DNA from: an uncultured Prolixibacteraceae bacterium
GTDB taxonomy: Bacteria > Bacteroidota > Bacteroidia > Bacteroidales > Prolixibacteraceae
DNA length: 36,874 nt
Direction of reading: 5' to 3'
Assembly (NCBI GenBank): GCA_903865775.1
Contig: CAIPKZ010000270.1
Coordinates: forward strand, 1 to 36,874
Part shown: positions 1 to 7,900 of the stretch, in pieces
How positions within the stretch are numbered: the first letter of the stretch is position 1
Layout: each line of letters opens with the position of its first letter
Translations under genes and position numbers: made by a program
The notes under the pieces: model-generated
Databases searched by the model: none
Seen by the model: only the letters and a program-made list of their open reading frames with translations
What the model was told of the DNA's origin: nothing

Positions 1-178
1 AACAAATTATAAACATATGAAAATCTCCATCAACCGAATCAACCTGAAGGCCGCTTTCGCGAACATACTCAAAATCGCTCCGAAACAAAAAATGCACTTC
101 CTGTCCGGCTTTTGCAAGCCTACCACCATAAAATCCGCCCAATGCGCCTGTCCCGATCACCCCGTATCTGATTGCCAT
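1..178 (-). CDS. panE: 2-dehydropantoate 2-reductase-like protein (5' end only)
   Basis: The reverse strand encodes a protein beginning MAIRYGVIGTGALGGFYGGR, cut off by the window edge after about 59 residues. The GxGxxGG dinucleotide-binding loop directly after the first strand (residues 8-14) and the following GGRLAKAGQEVHFLFR stretch are typical of the NADP-binding N-terminus of the ApbA/PanE family, which reduces ketopantoate to pantoate for pantothenate and CoA synthesis. The start is the ATG whose complement is at 176-178, about 10 residues before the loop, as in the family. A -7-like box lies 26 bp upstream (204-211). Other ApbA-fold reductases cannot be excluded because the C-terminal substrate-binding domain is outside the window. 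Confidence 0.75.
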   Translation of the reverse strand, partial: MAIRYGVIGTGALGGFYGGRLAKAGQEVHFLFRSDFEYVRESGLQVDSVDGDFHMFIIC

Positions 179-203
179 CTTGAATTGCAGTTATGAATGG
201 TGG

Positions 204-211
204 CAAAAATA
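204..211 (-). promoter_or_regulatory. Bacteroidota -7 promoter box (TATTTTTG)
   Basis: On the reverse strand this octamer matches the Bacteroidota sigma-70 -7 consensus TAnnTTTG and would start transcription about 20 bases before the ketopantoate reductase ATG. No clear TTTG -33 box is seen at the usual 19-bp spacing, so this is tentative. The rest of the 181-419 gap shows no gene. Confidence 0.35.
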
Positions 212-419
212 AGAACAAACGAATCATAAAAACAGCCCGTGGGCCAGATTATCTTCCGGTAGTAACACAAAAATCACACGGAAGAATTCAGGACAATTTG
301 AATTTGCCAATTCAAAATTCCATACCCAGCTCTCAACAATATTTCGATTTGATTTGTTATTACACACATTAAAAAAAGTGTTAAGCCGACATTAAATAAT
401 CAATCTAAATTAAGGACTT

Positions 420-962
420 ATGAATTTAATTTTAAGCATTTCACTCGGATTGTTGGGTTTGATTGTATTGCTGCTGATCGTTGCATTATTTCTGAAAAAA
501 GAATATGCCGTTGTTCGTGAAATCAGCATCAGCAAACACAAACAGCTTGTTTTTGATTACCTGAAACTGTTGAAAAATCAGGACAATTTCAGCAAATGGG
601 CCTTGATGGATCCCTACATGAAAAAGGATTTTATGGGTACTGACGGTACTGTTGGATTCGTTTCATCCTGGGAAAGCAATAACAAAAATGTGGGACAGGG
701 AGAGCAGGAAATCAAAAAAATTACCGAAGGTGAACGCATTGATTTCGAAATCCGGTTTATCAAACCATTTGCCGGAGTAGCAAAAGCCACTATGTCAACC
801 CTATCGGTTTCACCGAATGAAACCATTGTAAAATGGGGATTCGACAGTCAAATGAAGTATCCGATGAACCTGATGCTTCTGTTCATGAATATGGAAAAAA
901 TGGTTGGGAATGATCTGGGAACCGGCCTTTCAAACCTGAAAAACATTCTGGAGAAATCATAA
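420..962 (+). CDS. SRPBCC family protein with N-terminal membrane helix
   Basis: A 180-residue protein. Residues 4-25 form one strongly hydrophobic helix followed by KK, so the protein is probably anchored in the inner membrane with the remainder in one compartment. The remainder has the pattern of the SRPBCC/polyketide-cyclase-like ligand-binding fold: an early strand (VVREISISK), a helix with a Trp (FSKWALMDPYM), a GTVGFVSSWES strand, and a long C-terminal amphipathic helix (GTGLSNLKNILEKS). Proteins of this type bind hydrophobic ligands, but none can be named from sequence. It is followed after 37 bp by a DoxX-like gene and the two probably form one transcript. Family assignment is by pattern; the ligand is unknown. 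Confidence 0.7.
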   Translation: MNLILSISLGLLGLIVLLLIVALFLKKEYAVVREISISKHKQLVFDYLKLLKNQDNFSKWALMDPYMKKDFMGTDGTVGFVSSWESNNKNVGQGEQEIKKITEGERIDFEIRFIKPFAGVAKATMSTLSVSPNETIVKWGFDSQMKYPMNLMLLFMNMEKMVGNDLGTGLSNLKNILEKS

Positions 963-999
963 ATACATTCATAACCAATCATCTAAAATTTAATTCACT

Positions 1000-1377
1000 A
1001 TGAAAATCGCAGTAATCATTGTTCGTGTCCTGATGGGATCGATGTTTGCATTCGCATCCATCGCTTTTTTCTTTAAATTAATTCCTCAACCTGAATTGTC
1101 AGGTAGTGCTAAAATTTTTAATGAAGGAATTGCCGCCTCGGTTTATTTAATGCCAACCGTAAAAATCTTTGAACTCCTTTGCGCCATTGCGTTTCTTTCC
1201 GGAAGGTTTGTTCCGCTTGCCACTGTTGTTATTTTCCCAATCATGCTGAATATTCTTTTGTACCATGCATTTGTGGATACTTCAGGACTGCCGGTTGGAG
1301 TTGTTTTTATGCTTGGAAACCTGTTTCTGGCTTATTCAAACCGCGACAAGTACAAGGCTTTTTTGGCTGCCAAATAA
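1000..1377 (+). CDS. DoxX-like integral membrane protein
   Basis: A 125-residue, very hydrophobic protein with four predicted membrane helices (about residues 4-24, 46-66, 70-90 and 97-115). Length, the RVLMGSMFAFASIAFFFKL opening and the short charged C-terminus fit small DoxX/DUF-type membrane proteins. Such proteins often accompany redox or stress genes but have no agreed biochemical role. It lies 37 bp after the SRPBCC gene on the same strand and is probably co-transcribed with it. No catalytic motif is visible. Downstream is a MITE-like hairpin that probably ends the transcript. Confidence 0.6.
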   Translation: MKIAVIIVRVLMGSMFAFASIAFFFKLIPQPELSGSAKIFNEGIAASVYLMPTVKIFELLCAIAFLSGRFVPLATVVIFPIMLNILLYHAFVDTSGLPVGVVFMLGNLFLAYSNRDKYKAFLAAK

Positions 1378-1404
1378 GAAATCGGGTTTACTCTGGAAAA
1401 CTTA

Positions 1405-1537
1405 TGAGGCTGTCTCAAAAGTCAAAACACTTGCGAATCAGGTCATCCCGAATTTATTTCGGGATCTGGTAAACAATGCGTTGGGATCCTGAAACAAGTT
1501 CAGGATGACGGTATCAATGATTTTTGAGACAGCCTCA
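1405..1537. repeat. MITE-like nested inverted repeat, 133 bp
   Basis: The ends are perfect 16-bp inverted repeats (TGAGGCTGTCTCAAAA at 1405-1420, its complement at 1522-1537). Inside are two related hairpins, 1445-1465 and 1486-1506, which are themselves near-inverse copies of each other (the GTCATCC...GGATC type repeat common in intergenic DNA). The unit could fold as one long cruciform. There is no coding capacity and no clear target duplication. It sits between the convergent DoxX and MFS genes, so its RNA could act as a two-way terminator. The termini look like insertion-sequence ends, which is why a miniature transposable element is inferred. Confidence 0.75.
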
Positions 1538-1560
1538 TTCTTTTCAATTTGAATTACTAT

Positions 1561-2754
1561 TTAACTCTGGTTATTCAATGCCTTAACACGCGAAACCAAA
1601 AGCGTAATTCCAATTCCAAAAACACCAATCAAGGCAAAAGAATAGCGTAAACCAAATGCCTCTGAGATATGTCCAATCAAAGGTGGTCCCATTAAAAACC
1701 CAAGAAATCCTACACTCGAAACGGTAGCAATTGCAATTCCGGGAGGAATTACCGGATGACGGCCTGCTGCACTGTAAACAGTGGGAACAATGCTTGAAAC
1801 GCCCAGACCAACCATCATAAAGGCGATGGTACTTGTTATCAGGTACGGCAGAAATACTGCGGTAAACAATCCTGACGAAATCAAGACTCCACAGATTTGC
1901 ATCAACAGTTTCCTTCCAATTTTTGAGATCAGATAATCAGCAAGGAACCTACCTGTAGCCATCATGATCATAAAAGAGGTATACCCCAGAATTACCAATG
2001 AGGACGGCGCTTGTACAATATCTTTGAAATAAATGCCACTCCAGTCAAACATGATTCCTTCGCTGGCCATACTGCAAAAGGCAATGATTCCCAACTGGAA
2101 CAAATCGTGATCTGGTCTACTGAAAAATTTTCGTTTAGGTTCGACAAGTCGTTGAGCTAAAGAAGTTTTCACCAGAAAAGGAAAATTAATCCATACGATC
2201 GTCCAAACCAGCAATACAACAGTCACGAAATGCCAGTAAACAGTCATTTTCAGATTAATCATCAAAATTCCGATCAATGCCCCGGTAAAACCAGCCAGAC
2301 TCCAGCCTCCGTGAAAAGAAGACATGATTGGCCGGCCATAAATGCGTTCGGTTAGCACACCCTGCGTGTTAGTGGCAATGTTGCACATGTTTCCGAACAC
2401 ACCGAAAATAAACAAGGCAATGGCCAATTGCCAGCCTTCACGAACCAAACCCACATTAGTCAGACAAATGGTATATCCCGGCAAAGCAAACATCAAAACC
2501 TTTCGGCTGCTGAAACGGGTAACGAGCCTACCAGAGATTGGCATCATCAGGAAAATCCCTATGGGCAAAGCAAACAGAATGGTGCCAAACATAGCGTCAT
2601 TCAAATGAAGGGCGGTTTTAATATCCGGAATACGGCTGGCCCACGACGAAAAGCAAAGCCCCAGACTGAAATACACCAGCGCAACAGCAAGCCGAATCCG
2701 TTTTTTGTCGGGAAGTATTTCAGATGGATTGGTTATGGATATATTTTCTGTCAT
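1561..2754 (-). CDS. MFS transporter, YbjJ-like
   Basis: A 397-residue major facilitator superfamily protein with about twelve membrane helices. After a short cytoplasmic N-terminus comes LVYFSLGLCFSSWASRIPDI, the opening motif shared with E. coli YbjJ-type and fucose-permease-like carriers. The segment SGRLVTRFSSRKVLMFALP in the loop after helix 2 corresponds to the MFS signature. SFHGGWSLAGFTGALIG (about residues 145-160) is the helix-5 motif of the same subfamily. The substrate is unknown. The gene is monocistronic here: convergent with the DoxX gene and preceded by its own -7-like box at 2784-2791. The length is usual for the family. Confidence 0.85.
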   Translation of the reverse strand: MTENISITNPSEILPDKKRIRLAVALVYFSLGLCFSSWASRIPDIKTALHLNDAMFGTILFALPIGIFLMMPISGRLVTRFSSRKVLMFALPGYTICLTNVGLVREGWQLAIALFIFGVFGNMCNIATNTQGVLTERIYGRPIMSSFHGGWSLAGFTGALIGILMINLKMTVYWHFVTVVLLVWTIVWINFPFLVKTSLAQRLVEPKRKFFSRPDHDLFQLGIIAFCSMASEGIMFDWSGIYFKDIVQAPSSLVILGYTSFMIMMATGRFLADYLISKIGRKLLMQICGVLISSGLFTAVFLPYLITSTIAFMMVGLGVSSIVPTVYSAAGRHPVIPPGIAIATVSSVGFLGFLMGPPLIGHISEAFGLRYSFALIGVFGIGITLLVSRVKALNNQS

Positions 2755-2783
2755 GTGTTTTTAAAACGAAATCTAATCAGGCA

Positions 2784-2791
2784 CAAAAGTA
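2784..2791 (-). promoter_or_regulatory. Bacteroidota -7 promoter box (TACTTTTG)
   Basis: A full match to TAnnTTTG on the reverse strand, 29 bp before the MFS transporter ATG. No good -33 box is found at standard spacing. Confidence 0.4.
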
Positions 2792-2812
2792 GGAAAACCC
2801 TGAGATGAATAA

Positions 2813-2956
2813 TTATTTGTTCAAAAGATTAACGGTTTGTTAGGAAAAGGTCTGAAAGATATTCACCAGTTATTTGCCGAAATTCAGGAACTTACCAAAA
2901 AAGTCCGCAAAGAGTTGTATTGGTTGCTGGTCGGGGAATTCAGGCATTTTGAATAA
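2813..2956 (+). pseudogene. Possible C-terminal coding remnant
   Basis: An open stretch of about 47 codons without an ATG ends at TAA 2954-2956 and reads ...LLGKGLKDIHQLFAEIQELTK... with a hydrophobic tail (LYWLLVGEF). The amphipathic, protein-like composition suggests the 3' end of a lost gene, but no family was recognised. It lies between an MFS promoter and an ORF6N pseudogene, in a stretch that also carries mobile-element debris. It may be chance. Confidence 0.2.
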
Positions 2957-2997
2957 GTCAGTTCACCATAGTCATCAAATGAGGATGGACTAATTAC

Positions 2998-3345
2998 TCA
3001 AAATCCAATGGGTTTTCTGTTTTTTTTCGACTCTTTTTGGCTTGCCATTTCGGTTAGCGCCTGATAAATGTCGTTGAATTGCATATTCGTTTCAATCATG
3101 AAGATTTCGAGTTTTTGGTTGAGTTCTGAGTAACCCAAGGAATATTGCCTTAATGCAATAAAAGCCCGGACGATTTGTATGTTAATATCAATTGCTTTGT
3201 TGCTGCGCAAGACACTTGCAAGCATTGTAACTCCGTGCTCTGTGAATGCAAAAGGAAGTTTTCTATGTCCACCCCAACTTGATGTCACAATTTGTGAGAT
3301 CAAGTTTTCGAACTCTAACTTTGTAAAATGAGATGGAATCCTTAT
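2998..3345 (-). pseudogene. 5'-truncated ORF6N-domain protein
   Basis: The reverse strand retains the second half of an ORF6N (KilA-N-related, phage-derived DNA-binding) protein: FENLISQIVTSSWGGHRKLP, then FAFTEHGVTMLASVLRS, NIQIVRAFIALRQ, and the usual C-terminal end in RKPIGF. The family normally begins about 60 residues earlier, with a YLIRGQ...LD.DLAELYGV segment, which is absent. Reading upstream in frame gives RIPSHF.TKLEFENL directly joined, then a stop near 3346-3348, so the N-terminal half and a few residues inside the linker have been deleted. A TTG at 3301-3303 could start a 101-residue fragment, but loss of the DNA-binding half argues for a dead gene. A MITE-like element begins 70 bp away. 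Confidence 0.75.
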
Positions 3346-3416
3346 CTATCGACAAATACATTGTTTTTCGGGATTATAAATCCTGGTTAACAAGTGCTGA
3401 TTGAAATGCAAGGTCT

Positions 3417-3564
3417 CGTCCCATCCGGGCAATGCTGTTAAGTTAAGCTGCCGACAGGGTTGTTAATTACTATCGGGGCAATTGGAAAACCCTGTCGGTG
3501 GTTGAATACCCCGACAGTGGTTAAACAAAAAGCCTTAACTTAATGACATTGCCCATCCGGGACG
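3417..3564. repeat. MITE-like element with 31-bp imperfect terminal inverted repeats, 148 bp
   Basis: The outer arms are 3417-3447 and 3534-3564. Both read outside-in as CGTCCC-four bases-GGGCAATG-three bases-TTAAGTTAAG, differing only in the two short variable blocks. Between them an inner pair CCGACAGGGTT (3451-3461) and its complement (3488-3498) plus two further CCCCGACAGT-type pieces make a second hairpin. The arms resemble insertion-sequence ends; there is no open reading frame inside. The right arm runs into a spurious in-frame ATG at 3543 ahead of the FIST gene. The rest of 3348-3752 is AT-rich, with the hairpin noted separately. Confidence 0.7.
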
Positions 3565-3652
3565 AAATATTTTACCCTATTTTCTGTTTCTACCCTTCAA
3601 TTTTTCCTCCGGCTAATTTAAACAGTCACATAATTCTTTTCTTGGCATGGAA

Positions 3653-3688
3653 TTATAATATAAAGACTAATTTATCTTTATATTATAA
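3653..3688. promoter_or_regulatory. Perfect 13-bp AT hairpin upstream of the FIST operon
   Basis: The arms TTATAATATAAAG (3653-3665) and its exact complement (3676-3688) are separated by 10 bases, 65 bp before the FIST start codon. Position and symmetry suggest an operator or a 5'-leader structure; no known regulator site was recognised. It could also be the terminator-like remnant of the neighbouring mobile element. Confidence 0.4.
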
Positions 3689-3752
3689 AACTTTCTGCCA
3701 TGCTTTTTGTTTTACACTTTTGATAAGAAAAAATCTGTATTTATTAGAGCAC

Positions 3753-4895
3753 ATGAAAACAGAACAGCGCATTTATTCAGAGGGAGAAGGATGGGTTACA
3801 AAGTCGGATAACAGTTTAGGTACGCTTGCACAGCTGGTATTTTTATTTGGTAACCGTGAATTACTCAAGCAACAGCAGCCTATTGATTTAATCAGAGAAA
3901 CATATCCGAATGCTGAAATAGTCGGTTGTTCTACTTCAGGAGAAATTTACCAGGAAGAAGTTTACAATCAAAATATTGTTTGTACTGCAGTTTGGTTTGA
4001 GAAAACTAAGATTGAAATTGTAAAGGAGGTTGTTCATTCGATGGATGACAGTTTCAGTGTAGGTGAAAAACTGGCATCAAAGCTCGATAAAGAACATCTT
4101 GTTCACATCATGGTGCTTTCGGAAGGACTGAATATCAATGGCAGTGAACTCACCAAAGGAATAAATAAACAACTCAACGACCGCATTTCTATTACCGGTG
4201 GTTTGGCTGGTGATCAGGATCAGTTTTCAGAAACAGTAATTGTACACAATCAGGCCGGCGAAAAGAACCTGGTGGTGGCAATTGGATTTTACGGAGAAAA
4301 CCTACGGGTTGGATACGGATCGATGGGTGGCTGGGATTCGTTTGGGGTCGACCGCGAAGTAACCAAATCGAAAGCAAATATTCTTTATGAATTGGATGGT
4401 CAGCCAGCGCTCGAGCTTTACAAACGCTACCTGGGAGCACATGCGGCAAATTTGCCGGCTTCCGCACTCTTGTTTCCGTTAAGTCTTCGTTTAAATAACA
4501 TAGAAACACCTTTGGTTCGTACGGTCTTGTCGGTTAATGAGGCCGATGGAAGTATGGTTTTTGCCGGCGATATTCCTCAGGGTGAATACGTTCGTCTGAT
4601 GAAAGCCAGTTCCGACCGCCTGATCGACGGGGCAAACGACGCCGCTGAAATGTCGAAAATCAGTCTGCGAGATTCCGATGCCGACCTGGCCATCCTGATC
4701 AGTTGTGTGGGCCGAAAATTAGTTTTAAAACAGCGGGTGGAAGAAGAACTTGAAATCATTCGTGAAGTGGTTGGAAATAAAACTGCAATGACCGGCTTTT
4801 ATTCTTACGGAGAAATAAGTCCTACCAAGCCTTTCGATCAGCATTGTGAACTTCACAACCAAACCATGACCATTACATTGTTCAAGGAAATCTAA
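3753..4895 (+). CDS. FIST domain sensor protein (NosP-like)
   Basis: A 380-residue protein with FIST_N followed by FIST_C, the usual length of two-domain FIST proteins. Recognisable pieces are AEIVGCSTSGEI (about residues 53-65), ITGGLAGDQDQF (about 147-158), GQPALELYKRYLG (about 219-231) and the C-terminal TGFYSYGEISP. FIST proteins are cytoplasmic ligand sensors; the NosP branch binds haem and nitric oxide and controls a neighbouring NahK-type hybrid kinase. The next gene is such a kinase, 24 bp downstream, so this protein probably modulates it. The start at 3753 was chosen because the family homology begins at about MKTEQRIYSEG. An in-frame ATG at 3543 lies inside a mobile-element repeat and adds 70 unrelated residues. 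The ligand is inferred from context only. Confidence 0.85.
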   Translation: MKTEQRIYSEGEGWVTKSDNSLGTLAQLVFLFGNRELLKQQQPIDLIRETYPNAEIVGCSTSGEIYQEEVYNQNIVCTAVWFEKTKIEIVKEVVHSMDDSFSVGEKLASKLDKEHLVHIMVLSEGLNINGSELTKGINKQLNDRISITGGLAGDQDQFSETVIVHNQAGEKNLVVAIGFYGENLRVGYGSMGGWDSFGVDREVTKSKANILYELDGQPALELYKRYLGAHAANLPASALLFPLSLRLNNIETPLVRTVLSVNEADGSMVFAGDIPQGEYVRLMKASSDRLIDGANDAAEMSKISLRDSDADLAILISCVGRKLVLKQRVEEELEIIREVVGNKTAMTGFYSYGEISPTKPFDQHCELHNQTMTITLFKEI

Positions 4896-4919
4896 ATCTG
4901 GTGCCTTTTTAAAATCAAC

Positions 4920-7900
4920 ATGAATAAACTACTGACACGCCAGATTAAAAGGCACTTCGGTTCATTGGAAAACCTACCAATCGAACTGGAAGGAATTATA
5001 GCTGACATCAATAATTCCTATGAAAACTTTGAAGACGATGCTGAATTGCTTCAAAATTCCATTGAAATAAGTTCTCAGGAGCTTCGAACTGCCTATGAGA
5101 AGCACAAACAGGATGCCGAAACACAAAAGGAAACCTTCAGCAAGATTCAACATGCCATATCTGCTTTCAATACCGATTACAAAAAAATAATCATCGAAGA
5201 TGAGCCTACTTCTTCTGAAAACAATCTTCTGTTCAATTCACTGATCCGCTTAATTGAGGAACGGAAACAAGCCGATAATGAAATAAAGAAACTTTCGCTG
5301 GCCATCGAACAGAGTCCTGTTGTTATTATTATTGCCGATCTAAAGGGGAACATCGAATATGTCAATCCTGCTTTTAATGCTGTTACAGGATACCAGTTTG
5401 ATGAGATTTTAGGGCAAAATATGAGAATTCTAAAGTCAGGGGAAACCAGCCCAACGGTTTATGCGGATTTATGGGTCACCATTACTGCAGGTAACGACTG
5501 GCATGGCGAATGGATTAATAAAAAGAAAAATGGAGAATTGTATTGGGAAAATGTTGCTGTCACCCCCGTTCGTGATATCAATGGAGAAATCACGAATTAC
5601 CTGGCCATAAAGCAAGATATTACCCAACGAAAACAAATAGAAGATGAAATCAGAGACCTCAACGCAAACCTGGAAATCAGCATTACAGAGCGGACAGCCG
5701 AACTTACCAGAGCGAATAAATACCTGAATGATGAAATTGAGGAACGGAAACGCATTGAACTTGCCTTAATTAAAAGCGAAAAAAGCTACCGCACAGTCGT
5801 CGAAAATGTAAACGAAATCATCTTTCAGACTGATACCGAAGGATTGTGGATATTCCTGAACAAATCATGGGAATCAATTACTGGCTTCAGTGTGCAGGAA
5901 TCCTTAGGCCAGCTGATTTCAACCCACATTCATCCTGAAGACTGGGACATGGGCGGTGAATTATTCAAGCAATTAATCAGCCGGCAAAATGATTTCTGCC
6001 AAAACGAAATCAGGTTTATCACCAAAGACGGTGGATTTCGGTGGATAGAAGTTTTTGCACGCGTTGCATTAAATGACAACGATGAAGTTACCGGCACTTA
6101 TGGCACGCTGATGGATATCACTGAGCGCAAAAATGCTGAGGATAAAATAAATCACATATCAGATCGCTTAGCCTTAGCATTGCGCATTGGTGGCACAGGA
6201 GTGTGGGAATGCAATTTGGAAAAGAATATTCTATTGTGGGATAATCAAATGTTTGCTCTCTACGGAATGAAGGATGAGAATTTCGGCATTGGTTACGAAG
6301 TCTGGCTAAATAATCTTCATCCGGATGACAAATTACGTGCAGACGAAGAAGTCCAAATGTCAATACAAGGTGAAAAAGAGTTTGATACCGAATTCAGGGT
6401 AATCTGGCCAGATGGCTCGATACACTATATCAGAGCTATGGCTAAGGTTCTGCGCGACGATTCCGGTCGTGCACTCGGTTTGATTGGTACCAATTCTGAT
6501 ATCACCGATCAAAAGCTGGCAGCCGACTTTCAAAACGAAATGCTTCAGTTATCCACCAAACTGACCGGTATTGCCAGTTCCGAGATTAATAAGGCACTCG
6601 AACTTGCTTTGTCAAGAATTGGCCAGTTCCTGAATGCCGATCGTTCATACATTTTCGAATTCGACTCCTCTCAGGTTTATATGAACAATACGTTTGAATG
6701 GTGCAGTCCGGGAGTTATTCCGCACTTAAAGGATCTTCAGAATATTCCGGTGGAAATGATGCCGAATTTAATGGAAAACCTGAAGAAACACCAAAACATT
6801 GTAATCCCTTCGGTTCAGGAATTACCTGAAAGCTGGCGTGGCGAACGGGAAATATTTGAGCTTCAGAATATAAAATCCTTAGTTACAATTCCGTTGTTGG
6901 TCGAAAACAATATCATTGGTTTTGTAGGTATTGATTCTGTATTAACTCAAAGAGATTATAATTCAAAAGAGATCAATATTCTGAAAGTTTGGAGCAGTAT
7001 GCTGGCCAGTCTGATCCAGAACAAGCGGGCTGAAGGCTTACTGGAACAAACCCGCCAGAATTATGAGACCTTCTTCAATACGATCGACGATTTTCTTTGG
7101 GTACTGGACAAAGAAGGAAACGTTATCCACATGAATAATACGGCCACCAATCGATTGGAATATTCTGCCGAAGAGCTTTTGAACAAACCGGTACTCATGT
7201 TACATCAGCCGGAACGTCGCGACGAAGCTGGCCGGCTTGTAGGAGAAGTGCTGGCCGGAATATCCGAATTCTCCCCGGTTCAGGTGGTATCCAAATCAGG
7301 AAAATCAATTCCGGTTGAAACAAAAGTAAAACCAGGTTTCTGGGATGGCCAAGAAGTGATATTCGCAGTAAGTAAAGACATTTCGAAAATTAAGATTTCA
7401 GAGGAAAAATTTTCCAGGGCATTTCAATCCAACTCAGTCCTGATGGCCATTTCAACCATCAAAGAAGGAATATTTCTGGAGGTGAATGATAGTTTTGTCA
7501 AAAATCTGGGTTATTCACGCGAGGAAATAATAGGAAAGAAGTCTTCCACATTTAAACTTTTAGAAGATAGCGAAGTTAGAAAACACATAGGCGAAAAATT
7601 AATCAACAAAAGTATTTTAAGCGATATCGAAATTGTATTGAGTAAAAAAGATGGGTCCAAAATGATTGGATTGTTTTCGTCTGACACCATCACCATTGGC
7701 GATGATTTATGCATTTTGATAATGATTGTTGATATTTCTTCCCGAAAACAAGCTGAAATTGAGATTCGGAAAACCCGGGAAGAGGCTGAAAAAGCAAACA
7801 TGGCCAAAAGCGAATTCCTCTCGCGAATGAGTCATGAACTCCGGACTCCAATGAATTCAATCCTGGGATTTGCACAACTACTCGAAATGGACGATCTCGA

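Noticed and set aside
2342-2808. Forward open frames opposite the MFS gene
   Set aside because: They are antisense to a well-supported transporter and show no recognisable domain.
3543-3752. N-terminal extension of the FIST protein from an ATG at 3543
   Set aside because: The first codons lie in the right arm of the MITE-like repeat, the extra 70 residues do not resemble the family, and homology begins at the ATG at 3753.
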